From contig WHVA01000188.1 in NCBI GenBank assembly GCA_015179125.1, positions 1-64,000 of the forward strand: 64,000 nt of DNA, read 5' to 3'. Below the pieces are notes generated by a model. It was not told the DNA's origin and did not search any database. It worked only from the letters and a program-made list of their open reading frames with translations. How positions within the stretch are numbered: the stretch's first letter is position 1; every line of letters starts with the position of its first letter. Source of the stretch: Gautieria morchelliformis. Its lineage: Eukaryota; Basidiomycota; Agaricomycetes; Gomphales; Gomphaceae. Below, piece after piece: positions 52,241 to 63,464 of this stretch. The translations under genes were made by a program, and so were the position numbers.

Positions 52241-53303
52241 AATGCATTCCGGCCATACCAACACGTGAGACCTGTTCCACTCCCAAACCTGAGGCCAAGA
52301 ACAATAAGTCCTCCAACCAAAACTGAGACTCCCAGAACAATGACCAACATCAGGGTCAAAGTTCTGTCAACTCCAATGCCAATGCTGGCCATAATAACCA
52401 AGGCAAAGGTGTTACGACCGTGCATTTCCGATTTCCGACCCTCAGTCCGCACACTTTCCGACCCCCTCCGATAGTTCCAATATTCCGCCCCTTGTTCTAC
52501 TCCCTTGATATTTCAACTCTATTACTCGGACCTACCGGACCCGCTTCATCGTTCATCAAAACTATATGTCTGGTCCTCCTTGTAGTTCATTGTCAGATAT
52601 GTTTTCCGAACCCTTGTTCTTTTGCCATTGTTTTATCTTACCCTGAACCCCCCTTGTAGTCCTATTGTTCTCAATTAGTTAGTTCCCACGTATACCCACC
52701 CGACTTCCGCTCCCCGGAATTTGCTTAGTACTATCTCATTACATGTTGTCTCAGCTCTTTGTATAAAAGCCTCTCATGTATGTCTGTTATTCTGCAATCA
52801 GATAATCACCTTCGATACGTGATTTCCTTCGCTCTATCTCCTGTTCTTAGCACAGCGAGTCTAGCTAGACCTCTGTCTCTCCACCTTCCATTTTCCAACT
52901 CAGTTCCGACTCAAGTTCCAACTTATCTTCAGTTCAGTATTTTCCGACTTCCGACCTGCGTTTCCGAAATACTTAGGACGATAGTTATTGGGGGCGCAAT
53001 ACATAAGTTGAAGCCGTCGTCCTTTCCAGTTCTGATTTGCGGAAATCTCAATACGTAACAAAAGGCAAGGAAAAGCTGAAAGGGAACAGCATGTCTGAGG
53101 GTCAGAAAAAGACCAAACCAGATAAGCTTGGTAAGGATGACAAACTCACACCAGTGGAATGCCAATGTCACATGGATAACCAACTCTGCCTAATATGCAT
53201 GCAGAGTGGCCACCGTGCAAGAGAATGCCTGAAGGGCACATCAGCCCAGGTTGCCATGGTTTCCCATGTGAAGATGTCTGAGGATAAAGCCAAAATCAAC
53301 TAA
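52241..53303 (+). pseudogene. Ty3/gypsy gag C-terminus split by a solo LTR
   Basis: Left part 52241-52409 reads, in one frame, SVNSNANAGHNNQGKG. After the LTR, KGKEKLKGNSMSEGQKKTK and a zinc knuckle CLICMQSGHRARECL (CX2CX4HX4C, about 53190-53232) follow, ending at a stop in 53301-53303. This is typical of Gag of chromodomain gypsy elements and may come from the Gypsy-4 family, whose Gag is otherwise missing here. No protease follows. Confidence 0.75.
52410..53060 (+). mobile_element. Gypsy-1 solo LTR (651 bp)
   Basis: TGTTACGACC...ATACGTAACA with 5-bp target duplication AAAGG at 52405-52409 and 53061-53065. TATAAAA and AATCAGATAAT blocks are conserved. Confidence 0.93.
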
Positions 53304-53370
53304 CTGTCTTGGGGTATATCTACATGAGCTACAAATCATAGCCTTTATTTGAGTTTTAAGATGGTTTTCC

Positions 53371-54587
53371 TCAGTGGAACACAAGTAGTCCCATTTCATC
53401 CAGTTGGTCCATTCGCACCCTAATTGCTTGGCTGCCCTCCACAGGATCCACAGCGCCACTCCATCGAAAAATAACTCTCTTCAATCCACTGAAAACAGGC
53501 TTGGTGATAATATCCTGTACCAGCTTTAGATCCACTGTCTCAATTAGGTGGAGTTGGCTCTAGATCAAAACGAATGATATTTCCTCGATATAGCAGGATG
53601 TAACCTGGGAGAGCAAGACAGGAAGCCATGCATAAGTTTGTGCATATTGTAGACTTAGTAAAAGGCTGTCGAAAGTTAGAGTGCGTAACCCGATGTTAGA
53701 TGATAAGAGGTCCATCTTTGTTTTCCCTAACATGGCGTCAACGGGAGATGAAAGCTTCCACAAAGGGAAATTCATACCAGGAGACTCTGAAATGCATTGA
53801 TAAATGGAGAAGGTGAGGTGTTCGAGGGAAAATCCGATGAGTTGGAGAAGCCTCACCATCTGGGGAGCCTGATGGATGGGATAGGGTGATTGAGTGAGCG
53901 TATGAACAGGCAGAACGTGATAGTAAGATGACAGCCAATCAATCACGCTGAGAGATATGGGATGCAATTTTATGCACCGTAACCGTGAGTGCAAGTCAGG
54001 ATACTCCTGAAACACATTCTCCCAGTGACTTTCCATGGTCACCGACTTCCAGAAGATGAACTTGAGATCCCAGCATTCTAGGAATGGATGCGCAACTATG
54101 ATTGCTGCAAAGTCTCTGAATCTGTTGAAGGTGACGGATGAAATGTGTAATTCTTGGAGAGTAGAGAAGTTGTGAATTAATGCAGACAGGACCTTTGGGT
54201 CATGCTTAGCTAAGGTCACCCGTTTGACTTGAAGGGTCTTCAGTCTTGTCAATTTGGGAGCAATTGCGGGAATGACCGCATCCAGATAGTAGCCCAACCT
54301 TTTGTGCGCCGGATCCAGGTGTCCATTACTAGTTAGCGACCTGACCAAGGGGGAAATGTGCGGGCTAGTTTCCAGATGCACAGCGAGTGCGTCGGCACGC
54401 TCAGCGTCGGAGAGCACAATGTCATGGTGGGGGCCCATGTGTGACAAGTGAGACAACACGCTCGTAGAGAAGGTGAGTCATCGTGCAAGTGGTCGATGAC
54501 TTGGTCGATCAATTCTCCTGGAAGTATGTATTTCGTGGATCTAAAGGAGGTGCTGTATTGTGTGTTTACATTTTTTAGACTGGACAT
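53371..54587 (-). pseudogene. F-box/LRR-like protein, one frameshift and one stop
   Basis: F-box proteins link substrates to SCF ubiquitin ligases. The F-box is near the N-terminus: LPGELIDQVIDHLHDDSPSL then RACCLTCHTWAP. A 1-base shift near 54445 moves to the frame DIVLSDAERADALAVHLETS, then HISPLVRSLTSNG and degenerate leucine-rich segments (LKTLQVKRVTLAKHD, LQELHISSVTFNRF, FSLEHLTFSIYQ, LRTLTFDSLLLSLQY). A TAG at 53560-53562 interrupts, but the same frame continues SQLHLIETVDLKLVQD to a stop at 53371-53373. The start is the ATG at 54587. Length (~405 codons) is usual for these Agaricomycete proteins. It is the only host-like gene in the right third. Confidence 0.75.
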
Positions 54588-55289
54588 TGTTACAACTTAC
54601 GATGTTGACATTGGGCAAGAGTAGGAGGTTGCACCAGATCAGGGGATATTAGAATCCAAATTCAGGGGCGCTACTCCGATTGAGTTGCGGCTCAATGTAC
54701 TAATGGACAAATGTTGCACCAAATAGGGATATGCGGTAGCACGTACTCAGTGATAAAACAGCAGCATAAGGACCACTGAACCCTGCTGAAAGTGCCTGGC
54801 GGCACTCAGACTACTAGTATAGCACTACAACCCAGAGCGGCTGGTGGCCACTGAGCTCAGTGGAAATCGATTCAAATTAGGGCTGCACGTAGCTGTAAAT
54901 ACCGATAATGAAATCCAATGTCAGGGTCAAATCTGTAGGTATCGGTGACGCACAGACGCGTTCAGTTACAAAAATTCGTTCCTTCCGGTTCAGATCCGTC
55001 ACCAGCCGATTCCGGTATGTCTGCTTGACAGCTTCGCTTGACTTTTCCTGGACGCACTCTCGTTGTCACTCCATTTCACGTGTCTGTGCGCGCACTCACA
55101 TCTACATTCTGCCATTGTCACCCGAGTTCCCATTTCTGCGAGTGCACTGGTATCTGCGCAGTCAATGCTCGATTTCCGTTTCCGCGATTTTCTACGAATT
55201 TTCTGCATACGGTGCGAGTCTCTCGTTTCTACGGACGCAGTCATAACCTGAGGCCAATATTTTATTCTTCTACACACAGACACGCCATG
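54588..55289. other. No recognisable gene
   Basis: Upstream flank of the F-box pseudogene. Only short frames without motifs. Confidence 0.4.
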
Positions 55290-55857
55290 TGTGGCCAGCC
55301 ATGTTCGGCAACCGATCTTCGCTGTTTGCGCCATTTACCATATCCACGCCGTCAAAAGCACGATCAACGTCTTTGGACCAACTTGGCAGTCATCACTGGG
55401 CCTATCACCTCCTCTGCTCAACCCTCTTTTGATGGTGTTCCTATGATCAGATTGTCATGACTTGTGTATTTCCTGCACCTTGGTATCCCCATTTCCCCTT
55501 TCGCCACTCCTCCCCCCTGTTCGCTCGGCTTCGCCCCCCACCTCGACCACTCCTCCCCTATGTCATCTCCGTTCACCCTTCCTCGCGTTTCGCCAAACAA
55601 CTATTCGCTGCTCGCATCATTTGCCAACAGGCACGCCATCAAAACACAATTGACGCCCCCTCCCTGGTATGATGGTTAGTCACCACTCCCATCAGCTTCT
55701 CGATCCAACCCCTTTGGGTGTTCATATGGCTAGGATGTGTGTGCGGGACGTCTCTTCCGTAGGTCGTGTGGGATCAACCCAGTAGACGAAGAGTCCGTGC
55801 AGGGTAGCATGTATGCGGGTCCCAAGACATGGTTTCGTACATAAGTGCCTTCGCCAC
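55290..55857 (+). repeat. Gypsy-3 LTR fragment (plus)
   Basis: Matches about 46770-47335 of the solo LTR: GGGCCTATCACCTCCTCTGC, the TGTATTTCCTGCACC and TTCGCTCGGCTTCGCCC blocks and CGGGTCCCAAGACATGG. It is truncated at both ends. Confidence 0.8.
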
Positions 55858-56125
55858 CTCGCAAGCCACGAATCCGCGCAAACCTCACGGAGGCAGACAT
55901 TGCAGCAATTGTCTCTAAATCTGTGGCAGCGGCGATGGAGGAACACAAACAGAAGGTGGAAGCCCCTGTCCAAGATGAAGGAAAGGGTTTTTAGGCCAGT
56001 CAGCGGTGAAAGACATGCCCCGCTCGACGAATCGGTTTTCAGTTCTCGAAACATGTACAATAGGGATCACAGGCGATATGATGCATCCTTCTCCTATCCC
56101 TGATTGAACTGAAACCAAACCTGCC

Positions 56126-56560
56126 ATGCCAAAAACCCAACCCATCGCTCCAGTTGCTAATGCAAACCTTCCAGTCCCTCTATATGTCCGTACTGCTGAC
56201 CTCCGCCGATGCACCAAAGTACCTCTCAAGGTCCACTCCGTTGACACAGGGCATCCACTTGCAATTGACTCTCTCCTTGACAGTGGTGCTACAGGGATGT
56301 TCATTGATGTGGAGTTTGTAAGGGAACACAGACTTTGGACCCGTCCCCTACCCTGTGCCATCCCCGTCTACAATATTGATGGTACCCCAAATGAGGCTGG
56401 CTCAATCAAGGAAGAAGTTGACCTCATTTGCACCTTTGGGGATCATACGGAACGTGCCACATTCTCCGTCACGAGCCTTGGATGACTTGCCATCATTCTT
56501 GGTCACACATGGCTTGTTGAACACAACCCAGAAGTTGACTGGCGTACAGGAGATGTGAAG
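56126..56560 (+). pseudogene. Gypsy-4B protease
   Basis: Frame from 56126 (MPKTQPIAPVANANLPVPL). The retropepsin core is AIDSLLDSGATGMFIDVEFV, with the D-S-G-A active site. The second half reads ICTFGDHTERATFSVTSLG, stop, then AIILGHTWLVEHNPEVDW. The TGA (56485 region) lies where a CGA codon is expected, a CpG to TpG type change. Confidence 0.85.
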
Positions 56561-56819
56561 ATGACATGCTGTCCCAAGTCATGTGGGGGCAGACCTGTTG
56601 TCAGAGGGCCCACAGTCGAAACTGTTCCAGAAGAGAGTGTAGATCAAGAGGAGGTTCCCATACAGCACACCCGCTCCCTACTTGAGGAAGGAGACAGGAC
56701 CTTTGTCATCTTTGTGAATGAGAGTCCTGAAATGATTGGCGCAGGCTGGACTGTCTCCCAACAGCTTGCTGACCGGGCCAGCAAGTCTGCACCAGTCAGA
56801 TCTTTCGAGGACCTTGTCC

Positions 56820-58300
56820 CCCAAACCATACCAGGAGTTCAAGGATGTGTTTTCTAAGGAGTCATTTGACCAACTGCCTCCTCGAAAGCCCTGGGACCAT
56901 GCAATTGAGCTCACTCCAGGTGCACAACCCTTCAGCACAAAGGTTTACCCAATGTCACCGGTTGAGCAAAGGGAACTGGATAACTTCCTTGAGGAGAACC
57001 TGAAGAGCCATCGTATCCGTCCTTCCAAGTCACCTATGGCATCTCCAGCCTTCTTTGTGAAGAAAAAGGACGGCAGTCTTAGATTTGTGCAAGACTACCG
57101 GAAGCTCAATGATATAACAATCAAGAATGCCTATCCTTTGCCCCTTGTTCCAGACATCATGAATAAGATTGCTGCTGGAAGGGCTAAATACTTCACAAAG
57201 CTTGACATTCGCTGGGGATATAATAATGTACGCATAAAAGAGGGAGATGAGTGGAAGGCAGCCTTTCGGACAAATAGGGGCCTGTATGAACCTCTAGTCA
57301 TGTTCTTTGGACTCACGAACAGCCCAGCAACCTTCCAGACGATGATGAATGACATCTTCAAGAGTCTCATCGATGAAGGGGTTGTGGGGGTGTTCATGGA
57401 CGACATTCTCATCTTCACAGAGTCGCTTGAAGAACATCATAGGATTGTACGATGTGCCCTTGAAATCCTCCGGGCCAACAACCTGTACCTCAAACCTGAA
57501 AAATGCCTATTTGAGCAACTAGAGGTGGAGTATCTCGGCCTCATCCTCTCTCAAGGACAGGTTGCCATGGACCCAGTCAAGGTTGCAGGGGTGCGGGACT
57601 GGCCAATACCACGTAACGTCACTGAAGTCAAATCATTCCTTGGTTTCATCAACTTCTACTGTATATTTGTGGAAGACTTCTCACACATTGCAAAGCCCCT
57701 CAACCAGTTGACAAAACAGGATGCCCAATGGTCTTGGGATCCAAATGGCCCAGAGCAAATGTCCTTCGACAAGCTCAAACTCCTCATCACCTCAACACCG
57801 ATCCTTGTCCTCCCTGATCAAGACAAACATTTCCGTCTTGAAACAGATGCCTCAGCCTATGCCACAGGAGCAGTACTGTCCCAGCTATGTGATGATGGCA
57901 AATGGCGGCCTGTGGGGTTTGTCTCCAAAAGCCTCAATAATGCTGAACGCAACTATGCCATCTATGACAAGGAGCTTCTTTCTGTGATTCGGGGATTAGA
58001 GGAATGGCGCCACATCTTAGAGGGAACAAAGCACAAGATTGAGATTCTCAATGACCATCAGAATCTCACCTACTTCCGCACTGCACAAAACCTGAACCGT
58101 CATCAAGCACGCTGGTCACTCTACCTCTCTCGCTTTGATTTTGAGCTGATCCATCGTCCTGGTCGTCATTCAGCCAAGCCTGATGCACTCTCACACGCGT
58201 GGATCATAAGCGGGGGGAGGAAGACAACCAAAATCAAGTCTTACTTACCCCTGACTTGTTCCACATCAAGGCGAATCCTCCAGAGGCTGGCGCGCAGTTA
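56820..58300 (+). pseudogene. Gypsy-4B reverse transcriptase and RNase H
   Basis: After a 1-base shift near 56825 the frame reads YQEFKDVFSKESFDQLPPRK, the DGSLRFVQDYRKLNDITIKN block (RT motif 2), YFTKLDIRWGYNNVRIKEGD (motif A), FGLTNSPATFQTMMNDIF and the catalytic FMDDILIF (57393-57404). RNase H: FRLETDASAYATGAVLSQ, ELLSVIRGLEEWRHIL, EILNDHQNLTYF. Near 58195 a 2-base loss relative to Gypsy-4A (DALSRHVDHK) shifts the frame, and the polyprotein ends at 58299-58301. The RT core itself looks intact. Confidence 0.92.
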
Positions 58301-58301
58301 G

Positions 58302-59903
58302 TCCCAGGTGAAGGTGATGCTTTCCTCAATCGAGTAAGGAACTGTGTAGACCGGGATGAAAAGGTTGTCAAGGCTCTCAAAGAACTGGGCTCCTCTGGAA
58401 ATTTACGAGGAGAAGAGTGGTCTGAACAGGATGGGCTTGTCCTCTATCACAACAAAGTGTATGTGTCGCTTGATGCAAAACTACGACATGACATAGTGAA
58501 AGGCACCATGACATGCCTCTCACCGGTCACCCTGGTCATTGGAGAACCACTGAACTAGTTGCTCGGAGTTACTGGTGGCCTGGGATGGGACGTTACATTG
58601 CAAAATATGTGAAGGCCTGTGACCTGTGCAACCGGACAAAAACCTTCCCTGCTTCTCCCATTGGCAAGCTTCTACCAAACCGTATCCCAGACCGTAGATG
58701 GCAGGTTATGTCTGTTGACTTGATCGTAGAACTGCCTACCAGTCATGGCTATGATGCTCTCCTTGTTGTCGTCGATCGCCTCTCAAAGCGTGCACATGTC
58801 ATTCCCACCACTTCAGATGTAACTTCGGTGGGAGTTGCCCGACTCTTCCGTGATCATGTTTGGAAACTTCATGGGCTCCCTGAAGAAATCATCAGTGATC
58901 GAGGCACACAGTTCATCTCCCAGTTCATGCGTGAACTGAACAAATTCTTGGTGTCAAAGTCGCTGCCTCTACTGCTTATCACCCCCAAACTGATGGACAG
59001 ACTGAAAGGGTTAATCAGGAGATTGAGCAATACCTTCGACTATTCGTCAACCAGCGTCAGGATGATTGGTTTGAATGGATATCCTTGGCCGAGTTTGCCT
59101 ATAACAACCGAATCCATGCCTCAACCCAGACTACACCCTTCATGTTGGACAGTGGCCAACATCCAAGGCTGGGACTGGAACCAGTCCGGGAAACTCGACT
59201 CGAGGCCCTGGATGAGTTCACAACACGGATGGAAGCGGCCACAAGAGAAGCTCGTTCGGCCCTGTCCAAGGCAGCAGAGGACATGGCACGCTTCTATGAC
59301 GTGCACCATAAAGCAGCCCCAGTTTATAAGCTTGGTGACAAGGTCTGGCTCAATGCACAAAACATCACAACCACTCGCCCAATGAAGAAGCTAGACCACA
59401 AGTGGCTAGGCCCCTACACTGTTAATAAGGTGGTCTCACGAAATGCCTATGGTCTAAATCTTCCTACATCCTTTGGTCGCACACATCCAGTGTTCTCTGT
59501 CGTCCTGCTTCGGCCATATGAAGATGACCCAATCCTTGAACGTCATGCCCCTCCACCACCCCCCCCTGTCATACGGGATGGAGCCGAAGAATATGAAGTT
59601 GAAAGGATTCTAGACAGCAGGATGTTCCGTGGAAGGTTGGAGTATCTCGTGCGCTGGAAGGGCTATGGAGCTGCCGACGATCTCTGGCTACCAGCGAAAG
59701 ATGTCTCTGGGGCAAAGCGACTCGTTAAAGAATTTCACCGGCAGAACCCAGAGGCACCTCAGCGTATCTCAGCAGCCACATATATGTCCCTCCCCTTCCA
59801 GAGATTTCAGAACTTCACAGAACCTTCCAGGCAAACTCTCTTCGACTGGACAGCAGGCAGGGCTTCTACTTATGATGTCAAGGGTCCAGAACCCCAAAGA
59901 TAA
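58302..59903 (+). pseudogene. Gypsy-4B integrase with chromodomain, frameshifted
   Basis: Blocks match Gypsy-4A: GEEWSEQDGLVLYHNKVYV, CDLCNRTKTFPAS, QVMSVDLIVELP, IISDRGTQFISQF. Indels near 58515 and 58950 break the frame before the catalytic Glu; the last part is open from 59085: AEFAYNNRIHASTQTTPFML, HKWLGPYTVNKVV and the chromodomain EYEVERILDSRMFRGRLEYL to 59903. Gypsy-4A shows the undisturbed version. Confidence 0.9.
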
Positions 59904-59943
59904 GCGATATCGGCCTCCGCCTAACCAATTCATTCCGATAAGC

Positions 59944-59950
59944 TATATAT
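59944..59950 (+). promoter_or_regulatory. TATA-like box upstream of the Gypsy-4B extra ORF
   Basis: TATATAT lies between the pol stop (59903) and the extra-ORF start (60010), about 60 bases before the ATG. It is kept at the same place in Gypsy-4A (near 33715). It could drive a separate short transcript. Confidence 0.4.
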
Positions 59951-60009
59951 CCCCTCTCCACCTGTGACCGCTCACTTCCACTGCATCGACCCCACCACAT
60001 CCATCAACC

Positions 60010-60598
60010 ATGTCCTCGCCCGCCATTGAGCTTGTTGCCCTCCCCAGCTTCACCCAAAACCTCTCTGACCTGCCAAACATGTCACGTGTCGATCCCACCC
60101 TCCTGCACTTCTCCGGCTTCTCGTCATCCAGAGCAGCCAGTGAAGCCAAGCTACAAAGGATGCTTGACTGCCGTGATCTCGACGTCGCATGGTCTTCAAA
60201 GTGGTCCGTCAGCTCTGAGGACCTCACACCAGCGGAGAGTCAGGCGCCCACTCGCCCTGCACTCGCATTCCTCAGACCCCGACACAGACGAGAGAACACA
60301 TACTACGTCGGCGACCCTGTCTTCCTCAACGATGGAACCCCCCCTTGTGGAACCCCCTACACTTTCGAAGGCTGGGTGGGGCGGCGTTTCTGTAACATGG
60401 CAGGAGAGCGAATACGTGAGCAGGTTCCGAGGGCCGCACTTGCCCATGGACCCCAATCCCCCTGAGCTCATCATTGACCTGCTTAGGAAGAAGGGCAGGA
60501 GAGATGGTGGTCCCGCCTGTGGCATACTTGGAAACGATGTCTCGGTGGATGTTGAGGGGCTAGGTGGCAGCTGTGCTTGTCGGGACGACAAGCATTGA
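60010..60598 (+). pseudogene. Gypsy-4B extra ORF between Pol and LTR
   Basis: Same start (MSSPAIELVALPSFTQNLSD) and same 106-base distance from the pol stop as in Gypsy-4A. Two single-base losses near 60415 relative to Gypsy-4A shift the frame, giving a short ending at 60465; the original C-terminus (CRDDKH) is still legible at 60580-60598. Substitutions against Gypsy-4A are mixed (H/R, N/K, N/D). Confidence 0.6.
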
Positions 60599-60609
60599 GA
60601 GGGGGGTGA

Positions 60610-60995
60610 TGTCAGGGTTCACGCATTTCCTTCCACAAGTTTCTATTTCCTTCCATGAGTTTCCGTACCTTCCGTCAGTTTCCATAACCTTCCATCACCT
60701 TCTGTCACATTCCGTCACCTTCCTGTCACACTTCCGTAACCTGTCACATTCCTATCTCCAAGTTTCCGTCTCCCCTATTATGTAAGCCTTGCCAGCGCTA
60801 TAAGACTGTAGCCCTGTGGTGGCGTTTCCTCAGCTTGATCTCTGAGGATACCCACTACACAGGCAAGTCCCCATGTATCTATCGTTGGTAGATTATAACT
60901 GAGGATACCCACTACACAGTTGGTCATTGTCCTAGATCGGCTCTTATCTCCTTGAGTATCTTTGGTTGTGGCTTCGTCATTAGTGTTCCCTCACA
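60610..60995 (+). repeat. Gypsy-4B 3' LTR (386 bp)
   Basis: Starts TGTCAGGGTTCACGC after GAGAGGGGGGTGA (60597-60609) and ends TTCCCTCACA. It contains many TTCC-rich short repeats and two GAGGATACCCACTACACAG units (near 60842 and 60901). Confidence 0.85.
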
Positions 60996-61319
60996 CCAAT
61001 ACCTGAACGATCTGCTCAGTCAACTTTCCTGATTAGAGACTTTCACAAGTCACTTCCTCAAAACTCATCCCTTGTTTTATTGCTGTGCACTGGTAGATTA
61101 TCATTATCAGTGCAGTCCATGACTCCATGATTGCATTCAGACAGGGTAGAGGGTAGTTACAAATTATGTAAAAAAAAAAAAAAGACAAGAAATATGATGG
61201 GGATTATCCTACAGGGGGATTAAAGAGATGGAGATTATGTGGACATACATAATTCCCTTTTTCAACATGTAACAGACCCATGATTGACTTTCCTTTCTCT
61301 GCAAACAGTTAGCACAACT
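60996..61319. other. Spacer between Gypsy-4B and Gypsy-1
   Basis: No gene. Contains a run of 14 A at about 61171. Confidence 0.45.
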
Positions 61320-61977
61320 TGTTACGTATCGAGATTTCCGCTAAGTCGGAACTGGAAAGGACAGTGGCTTCAACTTGTAGGTTGCACCCCCAATGAACTA
61401 TCGTCCTAAGTATTTCGGAAATGAGTCGGAAGTTGGAAAGTACTGACTAGAGGTTGGTCGGAACTTGAGTCAGAACTGAGGCGGAAGGTGGAAGACAGAA
61501 GGCGGAGAGACTGAGGTCTTGCTAGACTCGCTGTGCTAAGAACAGGAGATGGAGCGAAGGAAATCAAGTATCGAAGGTGATTATCTGATTGCCGAATAAC
61601 AGACATACATGACAGGCTTTTATACAAGAGCTGAGACAACAGGTAATGGGGTAGTACTAAGCAAATTCCGGGGGAAGTGGAAGTCGAGTAGACAATGCGT
61701 GGGAACTAACTAATTGGGAACAATGGGACTACAAGGGGGGTTCAGGGTAAGGTAAAACAATGGGAAAGGACAAGGGGTCGGGAAACATGTCTGACAACGA
61801 ACTACAAGGGTGACCGGATAAGTGATCTTGATGAACGATGAGGCGGGTCCGGTGGGTCTGAGTAATAGAGTCGAAAGAACAAGGGAATAGAACAATGGGC
61901 GGAATGTCGGAAATATCGGAGGGGCGGAAAGTGTTGTGGAACTGAAGGTCGGAAGTTGGAAATGAACAGTCTTAACA
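61320..61977 (-). repeat. Gypsy-1 3' LTR (658 bp)
   Basis: TGTTACGTATC...CAGTCTTAACA in plus orientation. It contains the reverse complements of AATCAGATAAT and TATAAAA (near 61580-61625). The left flank is CAACT; the other side of the element is outside the window. Confidence 0.9.
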
Positions 61978-62099
61978 GTATCTCCCTTCTAAGGTCGAGC
62001 CCTGCGAGACCACAAGTCGGCATCACGTGACCTGTGAACAAACGCGTCGGAGTTCGAAAGATAGGCGGGAAACAAAACACGTCTTTGCTTCGATCCATC

Positions 62100-63324
62100 A
62101 TGAGCACTCCAATTGATTTCTCCAAAATGACCAGTGCCGAGATGAAGCAGCACTTTGCTGATATGCTTGCGCAGAAGGAACTGGCCGCAAAGCGTGAGGC
62201 CGAGGAAGCCACGCGGAAAGAGAGGGAGCGTCTGGAGGAGGAGCGCAAGGAGAAGGAGGAGCGTCAGGGAACAGGAGCGGAAGAGAGGGAAGAAAAAGAC
62301 CGTAAACGCGCAAGGAGGAGTCGCGCCTCCCGAGGAACAGCGGAAACGGGACGCGGCCAAAAAAAGCTGCGGAGGACAAGGCGCGGCGGAAAAGGCAGGG
62401 AAATCCCGGGTGAGTCGGAAATGTCGTGTGGGGCGTTTCCGGAGCTCACGGAAAAAACTGCCAGAGGGTCGTAGAATCCGAGGGGGAGTCGGAAGCGGAA
62501 AGCACTGCGGAAAGCACACCGCCTCCAGAGAGCAAGGGGAAGCAGAAGGAAGTTGCTCCCATGCCAACTTGTTGCGGAGCGGAAGCAGAGGGCGGATGAG
62601 TTCCAGCAGGCTCGGAAGGAGAAGATGGCCCGGATACTGGAGTTGCGGGAGTTGGGCCGAAAATCCCGCTACAAAGAAGCGGAAAATGAGGGACGATGAC
62701 GAAGAAGAGAAATCCCCGTGCGACCCATGCGAAACCAAGGGGCGGATTGCGTGTGGTCCAAGAATCCGCAGGAGACCTCCTGCGAACAGTGTCGGGACAA
62801 GAAGAGGTGCTGCGTGTGGACGGTTGTGCCCGAGGGTGGAAAGGAAAAGGCGCAGGGTCGAGACCGAGAGGCCTGAAACCCGAAGTCGAAACCGGGACCA
62901 AGCGGAAAGAAGGCGCGGAAGGATTTCCGGTGACCGGAAATTCCGAGACAGCGTACTCAACCGCTTCTCCATGGTGTCACCTCTGTTTGACATCGCCGAC
63001 TCGTTGAGGGGCATCCAGAAAACCCAACGCGGGATCCGGAATCTCCTTGGGAGATGGGGTGGTCCAGGAACAGCAGTTGCTGTCGTTCCAAAACCAAATG
63101 ACCGTCATGTCGACGGTTTTGGAGCAGTTCAAACGAGAATTCCAGTGGTGGAACGACATGCTCCGGGATCGCATGGAGGTGCGCATGCAGGAGCAGGAGA
63201 ACGAGGCGGAACGGGGTACGAGCCAAAGGGCGAAGCGAGGGTGGAGACTGAGTTGACGAACGTGGAGATAGGTCATGCGGAAGAAGGTCCGGAAGCAGGG
63301 AACGAGGGGAGGGGGAAACAATGA
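62100..63324 (+). pseudogene. Antisense accessory gene of Gypsy-1 (coiled coil, Cys clusters)
   Basis: Encoded opposite to the element's own genes. ATG 62100 gives MSTPIDFSKMTSAEMKQHFA, then a charged coiled coil (REAEEATRKERERLEEERKE). Further parts appear in other frames: an acidic DDDEEEKSPCDPCETKG joined to ADCVWSKNPQETSCEQC and RDKKRCCVW (about 62690-62830), giving two CX2C...C half-clusters resembling a zinc-cluster; then FDIADSLRGIQKTQRGIRNL and the helical LSFQNQMTVMSTVLEQFKRE, WWNDMLRDRMEVRMQEQENE (to about 63256). Several indels separate these frames, so this copy is broken. Similar antisense-oriented hypothetical proteins occur in Agaricomycete genomes as far as I recall. A DNA/RNA-binding role is inference. 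Confidence 0.6.
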
Positions 63325-63464
63325 GGGAGGAGTAGGGGTCGAAGGGTCTTGTAAATAATTTCTTGAAGTGTTGGAAAATAGTGTGTCGCAATATTAATCG
63401 GATTTGACATATAACTTGAGATCTGTAAGATTCAATGGGGTGTCGGAAATGAGGTCGGAAATGA

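Larger units (their letters stand above)
55858..60995 (+). mobile_element. Gypsy-4B: chromodomain Ty3/gypsy element lacking its 5' end
   Basis: From a gag tail (IRANLTEADIAAIVSKSVAA, about 55870) through protease, RT, RNase H, integrase with chromodomain, the extra ORF and the 3' LTR. The 5' LTR and most of gag are replaced by a Gypsy-3 LTR fragment. It is close to Gypsy-4A over the shared 3' half and supplies its missing RT. Confidence 0.92.

Noticed and set aside
52410..61977. LTRs at 52410 and 61320 as a pair enclosing Gypsy-4B
   Set aside because: Opposite orientation, 52410 has its own AAAGG duplication, and Gypsy-4B has its own different LTR.
62155..63324. A single intact 389-codon gene
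   Set aside because: The Arg-rich frame only partly follows the conserved blocks. The coiled coil, the Cys clusters and the C-terminal helix lie in other frames, so the long frame is a composite after indels.
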